From Chalciporus piperatus (taxonomy: Eukaryota; Basidiomycota; Agaricomycetes; Boletales; Boletaceae), in the NCBI GenBank assembly GCA_038093975.1, contig JBBPTG010000034.1:124001-188000 (forward strand): a DNA stretch of 64,000 bases. Direction: 5' to 3'. The notes under the pieces are model-generated. The model was not told where the DNA came from. It made no database searches and saw only the letters and a program-made list of their open reading frames with translations. Positions 55,571 to 64,000 of the stretch are shown here, in pieces. Position 1 is the first letter of the stretch, and each line of letters starts with the position of its first letter. The position numbers and the translations under genes are program-made.

Positions 55571-56510
55571 ATGGTTGATTATCCCAAGCTCGTTTCTGGG
55601 TTCACAGTTATCCCGGTCGCATATCCTCATTCCACCCACATCCTGTATGCCCGCGCACATGTCTCCAAGGCCTCCGATGCCACATTCCCCGACGGTCGGA
55701 CTCTATTTATGGTTAATGTCCCTGTCGACGCTACAGACCGCGAACTCGCTCTCTTTTTCAAGCCATGTGGTACTATCGAGAGAGTAGTATATGACCCGCG
55801 AGCGTTCTCTGTAGACGACGACCCCACATCCGAAGACCCTACAGACACGGACGACGAGGAAGACGAGGGAACAGACAAGTCAGCACCGATGGTCATTCCC
55901 CTCCCCACTGCACCCCTTCGCATGCTTCATAAAACAGGCAGCACCGCACACGTGATCTTCCTCGATACTTCCTCTCTAGCCAAAGCGCTCATCCCACCTT
56001 CAAAACCACGTCCGTGGCCCTCATCCGAAGAACCTCGTGGTCTCGCACACTATGTGGCGTTGTTCGATGCTCAGCGGCCGCCACTTGACGCCGTCAGGGC
56101 ACATGCGGACAGCGCGGTGGGGAGGTTCGACTTCGAGCAGGCGAAGAAAAAACAGAAGTCAGCGTATCGAAAGGGAGAGGAGATTGTGGATGAGGATGGG
56201 TTCGCGCTCGTGACGAGGGGTGGAGCATATGGGAAGACGCTTGGTGGGGGTGTTGGCGTTGCGAGCAAAGCATTCCAGAAGGCGGGCAGGACGAGAAGCA
56301 ACAAGAAAAAGGAGCCAAAAGAGAAGGAATCGTTTTATGGGTTCCAGAAGGCGGAGAAACAACGGAAAGGTGGGATCGGTGGTGTTTTGTCTTTTGCATT
56401 GGGGCTGAATGACGTTTTGTACAGCGTTATTGGATCTCAAGAAGGGCTTCGAGGAAGACAAGGCGCGGATAGAGAAGTTAAAACAATCTCGAAGATTCAA
56501 ACCATATTGA
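55571..56510 (+). CDS. RRP7: Ribosome biogenesis protein Rrp7
   Basis: Small-subunit processome factor needed for 18S rRNA maturation, nucleolar. Two exons: 55571-56369 and 56425-56510. The N-terminus has a divergent RRM (DGRTLFMVNVPVDATDRELA, LFFKPCGTIERVVYDP), broken by an acidic loop (TSEDPTDTDDEEDEGTD). The C-terminal Rrp7 domain contains KKKQKSAYRKGEEIVDEDGF, ALVTRGG and, after the intron, ALLDLKKGFEEDKARIEKLK with the conserved basic end QSRRFKPY. The open frame through the intron to 56632 is a retained-intron artefact; the spliced end matches the family exactly. Confidence 0.9.
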
Positions 56511-56840
56511 TGATAGGCAAGTTTTTGTATCCTACGATACTGAAACCCGCTGATATTTCCATCAAGCCTAACCGTTTTACATGCGCTCTTACTCAGGTCG
56601 ATGCTTTTGGCTGCCGGTCGGTGATGAACTGACGCATCCTTCGAGAAAGGCCAGCAATCCATACCATTGCTGACCAGAAAACACAGGAAAGATCACGTCA
56701 CAGTTGACCCAACACCTTACGGTCCATCCGACTTCGTGTAACGTCGTCAGTGCTACGAAATGAGAGAATCCATCTAAACATCCATGTCCCTGCGTGAACA
56801 ACCTGCGGTCACTTGGCCCCGTACCCTCGCAGAATCCAAT

Positions 56841-57590
56841 CTACCGGCAGTTGTGCGTGACTCCCCATCTATTTCCGCAGAGATAGCAGAACTCTTGTGA
56901 ACATCTACAGATCATGTGCTCACAACCACTTAAGCGCTCGACGATGCTCTTGCACCTGGGGCAGTTCTTCCATCCATTTTTCTCTGCGAGCATACGAACC
57001 TCGCGACTCTCGTTATCCTCGCAGTCTGACATCGGATGAGCGCGGGCCTTACATCCCGAACAGACTGCGGTGCTGCACGCAGGGCACGAGATCACCGATG
57101 GTGTCGATCCTGGAGACCTACTGATGAAATTGGAACATCGCTTGTTGGGGCAGTAGATCCGTAACCTGGGAGGTGTCGCTGCTTCTGCACACTTGGTGGA
57201 AAAGGACGAGCGGAGAGGGTCGGGGAGGAAACCGAGGAAGGCGTGGAGAGGGAGGTACGCTTGGCAGCATTGGAGTGGGAACAAGCCTTCGTCACGGCTG
57301 GCGACCTTGGCCATGGAGTGGACACAGGGAGTGCAGATGAAGTGCCCGCAGGGTACATGGAGACAGGCAATTTTCTCCAAGACGTCAGTGCAGATGACGC
57401 ACTCTACGCTATTGGAGGGCAAAGGTGAGGAAGGAGGAGATCTCAGAGAAGGGGAAAGGAGACTGCACCTGACTAGATCTCTGGGATTTGGTTGAAACCT
57501 GGATGTTTTACCAATACCGCTGGATGGCCCTGGATCGTCCGATTCGGCTTTCCTCTGGTCCGCAACGAGGAACTTTTCACTGCATGGCAT
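56841..57590 (-). CDS. RBR-type ubiquitin ligase, copy B
   Basis: Two exons joined at a 60-nt intron (57409-57468, phase 2), giving NPRDLVS-VECVICTDVLEK; the intron sits at the same place as that of copy A at 45.4 kb. RING1 is CVICTDVLEKIACLHVPCGH then FICTPC; IBR includes CPNKRCSNFI and CPACSTAVCSGCK; RING2 is CPRCKSIVERLSGCEHMICR with the GCEHMIC active-cysteine region, then CYLCGNRWGVTHNC. TAG at 56841. ATG 57590 (MPCSEKFLVADQRKAES) gives a shorter N-terminus than copy A. The two copies share the order VECVIC...HFIC...GFLP.PLR.SF..KCAEA and are clearly paralogues. Confidence 0.78.
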   Translation of the reverse strand: MPCSEKFLVADQRKAESDDPGPSSGIGKTSRFQPNPRDLVRCSLLSPSLRSPPSSPLPSNSVECVICTDVLEKIACLHVPCGHFICTPCVHSMAKVASRDEGLFPLQCCQAYLPLHAFLGFLPDPLRSSFSTKCAEAATPPRLRIYCPNKRCSNFISRSPGSTPSVISCPACSTAVCSGCKARAHPMSDCEDNESREVRMLAEKNGWKNCPRCKSIVERLSGCEHMICRCSQEFCYLCGNRWGVTHNCR

Positions 57591-57650
57591 GATTTGCTCA
57601 AAGGATCAGCCTTCTCGTGGGCAGAGCTTGGGAACGGCAGATTGGGACGC

Positions 57651-57961
57651 TTACAGGAGTTCTGCGAAGGTGACCTTGCCCATCTCTACTTGCCCGGGCG
57701 TGGGCGGAGGTAGGGGACTCCCACTGTCAAGTGCGATGGCAAATTCATGATCATCGCGCTCGCCCAGATCTAGGAGGGCGAGCCGGTTGAAGAACTCGTT
57801 CATACGGTCTACTAAAAAGTGACACGTGAGTTATCACTCTAATATTGCTGAGCGTCGCCCACTCTCGAAAGAGAGGAAGTGAGCAAACCTTTCTTTGACG
57901 GGGCTCTGAAGATGACCGTCTTCACTAACGAAATGAAGAGGTCAGTGAGCATGAAACCCAT
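57651..57961 (-). CDS. Small protein gene, unknown function
   Basis: ATG 57961 reads MGFMLTDLFISLVKTVIFRA, PSKK, then after an intron (acceptor tttttag near 57813) VDRMNEFFNRLALLDLGERD and DHEFAIALDSGSPLPPPTPG, ending TFAELL at TAA 57651; about 77 residues. The composition is protein-like and the splice signals are good. More exons may lie 5'-ward: stretches reading LLTTDIYILVEGPLHLGRRP (about 58000-58060) and MGMSLVARAFQG (about 58125-58160) can be read on the same strand, but I could not join them in frame. The family is not recognised. It ends 61 bp before the RBR copy B start. Confidence 0.4.
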
Positions 57962-58177
57962 TTGTGGGGACTCGGTTCTGTGAACGCACGGTTAGAGGTC
58001 GACGACCGAGGTGTAAAGGCCCCTCTACGAGGATGTAGATATCGGTAGTTAGGAGCCTGTGGAACGGGAGAAAACCTAACCCTAGTTTAAGTGTCTGCTT
58101 TAGGTAAATTAGCAGTACTTACTGGCCTTGGAAAGCTCTTGCAACTAGACTCATACCCATTACTAGACCTGACACAG

Positions 58178-60613
58178 ATGATGGACGACGACAGTGCAGA
58201 GATAGAACTGGTAAGGCAATGAGCTGGGCGTTGGAGTCATTGCAGCTCAAAGCTGACGTGTAGGCATCCAGCTCGAACAGAACTTGAACAAGACCCACCA
58301 GATATCGCAACGGATGATATGTACGTCGTAACCACGACTTGGCGTTCATCTTGGATCAAGCAGGGGCTGATCCATCTCAAGCCATCCTGTCCAATTTTGA
58401 CTCGCGGCTCGTCAAGCTCGAGAAATCCATCCTCCCGTTGTATACAGCTACGCAGATGCTGAATCACAGATCGCATAGTACGTCATCCTGGACTCTCGTG
58501 TCTTTGGACAAGCGAAAGTTTATGGTTGATTCAATTGTTCGTTGGTAGATATCGACCGCGCGTTGCTGAAGATCGACGAGGTGGCAAGTAGTCATGAAGG
58601 AATTGCGGAGGAGGAGGGACTTGTTTTGCGAGGGTGCGTAGTAACCTATCAACCTGTGGTGTCTCTATTTCTAAGAGCAATGCACAATGTTACAGCCCTC
58701 AACCCGGTCAACTGGATGTATACATTGACACACTCGCGCGCCTGAACGCCGCCATCGCGTTCAAAACATCAGACGCCGACTCCCGCGAAAAGGCACGCCT
58801 AGTTGAGACAGGTGCAAAGAAGCTCACACAGCTCTATACTAAACTTGTCGCCGAAGGATCGTCTGGTTCTCCTCCAACAGCAGGACTCGATTTCACTCTT
58901 ACAACATTCCCGCCCTCGCTTCTCACTCAGCTCAAACCCCTTGTGGCGTTCCTACGCAGTCTTCCACTTCCTTCTACACACCCTTCACATCCAGCAGGCC
59001 AGGTCATTCTTGCGACATTAAAAGAGGCACAACGTGGGTATGCCGATATGCGCGGGACGTGGAACCGAAAGGCTCTGGAAACGCCCGCGAAGCGGGTAGT
59101 TGACCGTGCCGAAACCCTGGATGGCGTCATCGCTGGGAAAGAGTTCGGGACGTGGGTGGACAACCTCCTTCGTATCGCGGAGGTGAGTAGCCACTTTTAA
59201 GATCGTCGAGTTGGTTTTGGTGGTAACATGCGCATAGACGGAGTATACCCTGCTGACTGATCTTGCACCGCTTACGATGCCATCTCTTCTAGCATCCACT
59301 TATGATACCCTTCTCAATCCTCTCCTTACCCTTTTCACAGATACCCTCTCTTCATTGATTGCCATCATCAAACGTTCTCTGCATAAATACACGTTCCATG
59401 CACTCGCCACTTATTCTGCTCTCTCGGCATCGCAAGGTCGCTGGGAAACGCTCATGGCTCGGAGAGGGGAGGGCCGGAGAGAGACGAACGAGTTGCGGGA
59501 TGGACTTAACGCTGTTAGGAGCGTCAGTCTCAGAAGTTTCCCAGAATTTTTGGCCGACTTGAAGTTGGCAGGTACGACACCTGGGAAGGGCGGCGAGTTA
59601 GGGGTAAGTCTAGCCGATTTCACGATATCGGTGAGTGTGCCTCCACCTTTGCTCGCGATCCGTGCTCAGCATGTGAACGCATCTTAGACGGCGCAGTATC
59701 TGGATAGAATTCCAGAGGTGCAGGAGGCAGTTGGATCAGCGCTCCTGGCGCTCGGTGACGGAAATTGGAAGATGGGCGAAGGGAAGCAAGTCGGCAAAAC
59801 CAAGAGAACATCGACGACCGAAGTGAACGAGAAAGTCGTTACCCAGCACTATGTTTGTGCGTGCCATCTCCACCTCGCTCTCTTTCCTTCGCTCGTGCTG
59901 ACTTGCGCTCACCTTTATCCAGTCGACATCGTGAACACGACGGTCAGCAGTCTAAGCACGCTTTCGCGAACACAGCGTCGGGGCGCGTTCGGATCGATCT
60001 TCCTTCTGAATAATGTCTCATATTTTTACTCGCGTCTTGTTCTCAAACCGACACACCCAGGACTCGTCGAGCTCGTCTCCAAACCTACCTCAGATGCTCT
60101 CACCTCCGCCTTTCGAACCGCCAAAGCAGGCTACTTTGACGCCAACTTCTCAACCCTGATGCAATCGCTGAGCGAGGACCGGGAGAAAGAAAAGGTTGGG
60201 AGCAGCGCTTGGAAGGCGGCGACGAAGGAGAAGTTTACACGGTTTTATGATTTATTGGAGGAAGTCGGGGAGAGGCATCGGATGGGCAAGGTATTGGACG
60301 AGGATCAGGAGGGGAGGAAGGCAGTTGCGGAGGAGGCGGTCAAGTTGGTCGTCCCGAGTTTGCAGCGGTTTACGCAGAAGCAGAGGGACAAGGAATTTAG
60401 TAAAAGTGGGAATTTTCTTTTCAACTTATCTTCTGTGCGCGTTTGCTTGCTTGTGCTGACCTTTTGCTTGTGCTGCTCTTCACAACAGATCCGCAAAAGT
60501 GTGAGTACGAGTGGTTGAGAGGTCTTCGCGGATTGCTCATCCTTTTTGGGTTCACAGACATCAAGCTGTCGTCAGAAGAGGTGGAGACTCAGATACGCGC
60601 GTTCTACAAGTAA
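58178..60613 (+). CDS. EXO70: Exocyst complex subunit Exo70
   Basis: Exocyst subunit tethering secretory vesicles at the plasma membrane, binding phosphoinositides and Rho GTPases. ATG 58178 gives a tiny first exon (MMDDDSAEIEL); exon 2 starts at 58272 (LLEQNLNKTHQISQRMI), exon 3 gives SNFDSRLVKLEKSILPLYTA, then DIDRALLKIDEVASSHEGIA. Middle exons: QLDVYIDTLARLNAAIAFKT, GYADMRGTWNRKALETPAKR, LLASTYDTLLNPLLTLFTDT. C-terminal helical bundle: AFGSIFLLNNVSYFYSRLVL and a long charged segment; the last exons (NPQKY, then IKLSSEEVETQIRAFYK) end at TAA 60611-60613. About nine short introns. All blocks are in the order of fungal Exo70. Its first exons overlap, in antisense, sequence that may belong to the small minus-strand gene. 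Confidence 0.88.
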
Positions 60614-61325
60614 TGTCATTCGCGAACATGATATTCACATACTCCATGGAATCAGCCTGGTGCCGTTTCATGCGACTTCCATCTGACATCCGTCATTTCC
60701 GATGTTAAAGTACCCAGTTCAACATGTTCAGTAAACGCATTGTTCTCCAGGTTTCTCAACACGGATTTCAGCTGCTGAAGTCACGGTTTGATTTTTGTGT
60801 TCTTTGGTGGTTGTGCGCCTCGCTTGCTCGTGCTGACCTGCGACCTGTCACGACCTGATTGAGAAGCAGACTCATCAAAGCGTGGGTGTGGCGTATCTGC
60901 GGGCTTTGTGACCGCTAATATCCTCTGCAGGGGCCAAATCATTGTTGTCTAAAGGGGCGTGCGCGTGAGCATCAATCGTTCGTCGTAAAATCAAACCTAT
61001 AAATTTTAGAATACACGTGAGTCACATCCGATGGAGCAGTCCCGCACGGTGCATCTACATTCCGGTGCCTAATGTACATGCAGGGAAAATAGTTTGATAC
61101 ATGGCTCAATATTCAATGTTATTTATTGTGACTGAGTGGCCGACTTTGGAGGAGCTATGTTGAGGACAGGACTCGGAATCGCACTGCAAACGAGGGTCAA
61201 TTTAGCATCGTACCGACGACAGAAGGACCTAACGTGGCGTGAACGGCTCACCCTTGACTTTACGGATGCTAGTGAAATATAGCGTTCCGCTACCTTTCCC
61301 TGTGGTAAATCAAGCTGTCAAGATA
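60614..61325. other. Intergenic stretch between convergent genes
   Basis: About 710 bp between the Exo70 stop (+) and the F-box gene stop (-). No coding frame of note. No repeats seen. Confidence 0.45.
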
Positions 61326-62966
61326 TCAATACGCGTCAGTATTGGACATCGACTTCCGGTTATCGGTCGATCCGACAGAACGAAAGTACCTGCGGACATG
61401 ATACCACCGATCAAAATTGTACCAAGGTGGTTCTTTTACAGAGAAGGGGGATCCGAGTCCGTCCACCGACGGAAGATGTTTCGAGATGAATCGCGCCACA
61501 CTTGTTGAATCGTCAATCGGAGTGTCCATAAATGTTAGAGTTCTGAGACTAGTGTTGCAGATTTTGGCATCCGCATCTTGTGGAATCTGCCTAGCATCGA
61601 CACACAGGGTGAGCTCTCGAAGCTGCTGGCAAGATCCAACCAAAGACAGAACTCCATGGAGAGTGGGATGCTTAACCAATGACCACGATGCCGCCCAGGA
61701 TGTTAGCTTCAACACCTGGAGAGACTGAAGACAACCCAAAGCGGCTAACTGATCATCGTCAATGGAGATAATACCTAGCTCGATCACGAGTGTCTCCAAG
61801 CGACGGAAGGATGTGAGAAGAAAGGGGAGGTCAGAGGATAGATAGCCAGGTGTGAGTTGACGGCTCCAGGACTGTGTGAGTCGGATTGTCTGCAGGGAAT
61901 CGGCATGTCCACCAGACGCCAGTGCTTTGAAGAACGCATATACACTGGAAGCAGTGGGTCGATCCCCGTCGATGGAAACATGAATGTAGTCGAACGCCTG
62001 GTGCGAAGGTCGTAGTAAATTTGTGACTAGTTCGAGATCGCAGACCCGCAGAGAAACATGCTTAGCATGGAGAAATGGAATGTCAGCGGGTCCCAACGAA
62101 GTTTCAAGTGGTGTCGATTGATTGCGGTGAACAGCTACGAAGAACCGTCTGGGGAGGGAAGAGAGGGAAATCTTTTCGAAGGTGATGTGATCAATGGAGG
62201 CTTGCAGGGAGGCATGCTGGAGGTTTTTGAAGCGAGAGAAGTCAGGGACATGGTGCAGGATTGGCAGGGGATAGTTCCCCTCCCCTTTATTGCGTCTTGC
62301 CCCGAATGCGAAGGCTCGGAGATTCGGACAGATTTGATGCAAGTCCCGGAGAAATGCCTGTACTCCGTCGACCCTTTTAGCAAAGACGACTTCCAGAGAG
62401 GTGATTTTTGGAGAGAGCAGGCAAGCGAGTGTGGAAAAGGGTGCAGTGGGAACACCGAAACGTCGGGAATAGATCTCGTCGTAGAGGAACCAGGTGAGGT
62501 TGGGAAAGAATGAGGAGGATTGCAAGCCTATGTATCGTAAAAGCAGCATAGAAGCACAGTCACGCAAACAGAGTATCCTGATCCGTGGGGAGTATCGACG
62601 AATGATGTTCAGTTCATCGGAAGTTGGTCGCGTCTGACAGTGTGATGAGAGGATACCGAGGAGTAGAAAAAACGCGTTTACCAGTTTCATCTTATCCGGG
62701 TAGTCTAGCTCCGGGTCTCCTCCATAGCACCGAATAAGTGGTTTGAGCGTACCCAGCCCGTGCCACAAGCGGTCGAGGGAAGGTTCTGAGAAATCGCGAC
62801 AAGTCAGAGCCAAGGCAAGTAGCGCTGCTCGTCCATCTCTATCCACCAGGCATTCGTCATAATAAGTTTGCGACCGAACGGGAATATATGGATGGTATTC
62901 TGAGAGATGGTCTAATATGTTTTGGAATAGATCTGGAAATAGTAGCGGGTTGAGCGTGTCCGACAT
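61326..62966 (-). CDS. Large F-box protein (basidiomycete family)
   Basis: Single exon of 546 codons, ATG 62966 (MSDTLNPLLFPDLFQNILDH) to the stop at 61326. The N-terminal F-box-like part is interrupted by a short insert (DGRAALLALALTCRDFSEPS, LDRLWHGLGTLKPLI). The rest is leucine-rich with repeating strand-turn-helix units (PNLTWFLYDEIYS, ITSLEVVFAKRVDGVQAFL, LRAFAFGAR, SLQTIRLTQSW, LETLVIELGI, LQVLKLTSWA, LRELTLCVDA, LRTLTFMDTP), as in LRR-type substrate receptors. Mushroom genomes carry many such proteins. Probable SCF ligase receptor; target unknown. Lack of introns contrasts with its neighbours and may reflect retroposition or family habit. Confidence 0.72.
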   Translation of the reverse strand: MSDTLNPLLFPDLFQNILDHLSEYHPYIPVRSQTYYDECLVDRDGRAALLALALTCRDFSEPSLDRLWHGLGTLKPLIRCYGGDPELDYPDKMKLVNAFFLLLGILSSHCQTRPTSDELNIIRRYSPRIRILCLRDCASMLLLRYIGLQSSSFFPNLTWFLYDEIYSRRFGVPTAPFSTLACLLSPKITSLEVVFAKRVDGVQAFLRDLHQICPNLRAFAFGARRNKGEGNYPLPILHHVPDFSRFKNLQHASLQASIDHITFEKISLSSLPRRFFVAVHRNQSTPLETSLGPADIPFLHAKHVSLRVCDLELVTNLLRPSHQAFDYIHVSIDGDRPTASSVYAFFKALASGGHADSLQTIRLTQSWSRQLTPGYLSSDLPFLLTSFRRLETLVIELGIISIDDDQLAALGCLQSLQVLKLTSWAASWSLVKHPTLHGVLSLVGSCQQLRELTLCVDARQIPQDADAKICNTSLRTLTFMDTPIDDSTSVARFISKHLPSVDGLGSPFSVKEPPWYNFDRWYHVRRYFRSVGSTDNRKSMSNTDAY

Positions 62967-63235
62967 GTCGTGAAGACAGAAAGTCTGGATCTGAGGATTG
63001 GGCGATATCGGGGCGTATCTCGGGGCAGTTGGTCTATAGGTGTAGGCCAGTTAGGTCCTAACCGGAGTTTGAAACCTAACCTAGCACGGGCCGGACGGGC
63101 CGACGTAAAACAATTCGGGGGAGCAGCCACTCGAAGGTAGCGCGATCCGCGTCCTCGTCAGAGAGTTCGTTCCGCGCCCTAAATTCAGCGCACAACACAG
63201 AGAGTCACGCAAGTTACAACACAGGAAAACGAAGT

Positions 63236-64000
63236 ATGGAGTCAGCCGAACCTACACCGCCCGTCAAACGGGCGCGCGGTCGTCCTAAGGGCAGCAAGAA
63301 CAAGGCGACGGCGGGCAATGTTGGCAGGCCGCGCAAAGATGGGCGCCCCCCTCAGAAAACGGATGTACAAGAAGCTACCATCCGACGTTCAGGTGTGCAG
63401 TCCCGTCGTAAATTACTTTCCGGCAGGTCATCCATGCTTATCTCTGATTTTCTTTCTCAGCGCCTGTTCGTGACGTCGGTCCATCCCGAGCGCCCGTTGA
63501 TACCCCCCGCAGGGGCAATCTGCCACTGATAGCGGTCCACGAGAAAGCAGCACGGTGTCCACGTGCAGCATGCAACCAGCTCTCTCGAAGAGCTTGTCTC
63601 AATCCCCCACGGCCAGCGGCTCTCTCGAGCCATACAACTCCGTAGTACCCAACGTACCCGTAGTACCCAACGCCGACTCGCGAGGTGCTGAAAGTAAGTC
63701 AGTCAAAATTCGGCTACTCTAATGAACTAACAGACGTGGTGGGATCATAGCACCCTCTGTGACTGGGCACAATGCGGAAAATGTCCAGACGTCTGAGTCC
63801 CCTCTGCCCATTTCCGTTCCGAGTCCATCGGCACCTGCTGAGACATCTCGACCAACCCATGACCAAGTTCATCCCCTCCGAGTCCTGTCTGATCTGTTTA
63901 CGGGGCCCGTCGAACGTGGCGGTGCAACAAAGCCTGCCCGGCCTGCCACAACGACTCACAAACAGCCATGGCGGCACGACATCAATGTTCCTGCACGACC
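63236..64000 (+). CDS. AT-hook protein (3' end outside window)
   Basis: ATG 63236 starts MESAEPTPPVKRARGRPKGS, with a canonical AT-hook (RGRPKGSKNK) and a second GRP core shortly after (VGRPRKDGRPP). A donor near 63392 and acceptor near 63460 lead to a Ser/Pro-rich stretch (PVRDVGPSRAPVDTP) and further exons, including a repeated NVPVVPN-like segment (about 63640-63680). Exon joins after 63540 are uncertain. The protein probably binds the minor groove of AT-rich DNA; the rest lies beyond the window, so the overall type (chromatin factor or transposon-associated protein) cannot be told. Confidence 0.55.

Noticed and set aside
56370..56632. Alternative C-terminus of Rrp7 by reading through the intron.
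   Set aside because: The spliced version gives the conserved KARIEKLKQSRRFKPY end; the read-through end has no family match.
1..64000. CRISPR array, bacterial operon structure or plasmid/phage features.
   Set aside because: Genes are intron-rich and eukaryotic; no regularly spaced repeats were seen.

Overview
This window is nuclear DNA of a filamentous basidiomycete, most likely an Agaricomycete. Genes are dense and on both strands. Most are split by many short introns (about 50-60 nt, GT..AG). Several family types are typical of mushroom-forming fungi: a Tnp2-like transposase, large F-box proteins, a Spt5-like KOW paralogue, RBR ubiquitin ligases and a P450 beside a Zn2Cys6 regulator. No tRNA, rRNA or CRISPR array was seen. 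Exon joins were made by eye from reading frames, splice signals and family knowledge, without RNA evidence.

Region 1 (1-23.5 kb) is ordinary euchromatin. In order it holds the end of an RWDD2-type protein, a TRA2-type RRM splicing factor (-), histidyl-tRNA synthetase with two in-frame starts (-), a CDP-alcohol phosphotransferase of phospholipid synthesis (-), an F-box protein (+), an unknown multi-pass membrane protein (-), a gene-poor 2.4 kb stretch, the bromodomain SAGA subunit Spt7 (+), and a Zn2Cys6 transcription factor (-) divergent from a cytochrome P450 (+).

Region 2 (23.5-45 kb) is a transposon-rich island. It contains an AT-rich patch, a Tnp2-like transposase gene with a perfect 27-bp hairpin at one of its exon junctions, two copies of a foldback repeat about 7.5 kb apart, and between them a same-strand block of three genes (WD40 protein, Spt5-like KOW protein, small unknown protein). 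A 976-bp terminal-inverted-repeat element sits wholly inside an intron of the Spt5-like gene and carries its own spliced gene on the opposite strand. Next comes a complete 6.1 kb Ty1/copia retrotransposon (239-bp LTRs, one uninterrupted 1754-codon polyprotein, primer site matching half an initiator tRNA-Met). The island ends with a 5'-truncated fragment of the mismatch-repair gene MSH2.

Region 3 (45-64 kb) returns to genes: an RBR E3 ligase (-), a secreted GH1 beta-glucosidase (-), a broken HET-family gene (+), a Rossmann-fold reductase (+), a P-loop kinase (+), an unknown gene (-), the ribosome-biogenesis factor Rrp7 (+), a second RBR ligase (-), a small gene (-), the exocyst subunit Exo70 (+), a large single-exon F-box protein (-) and the start of an AT-hook protein (+) that runs off the window.

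The most unusual structures are the two foldback copies whose 36-bp loop lies in opposite orientation between otherwise co-oriented copies, the element nested in a spliceable intron, and the hairpin straddling a transposase splice junction.
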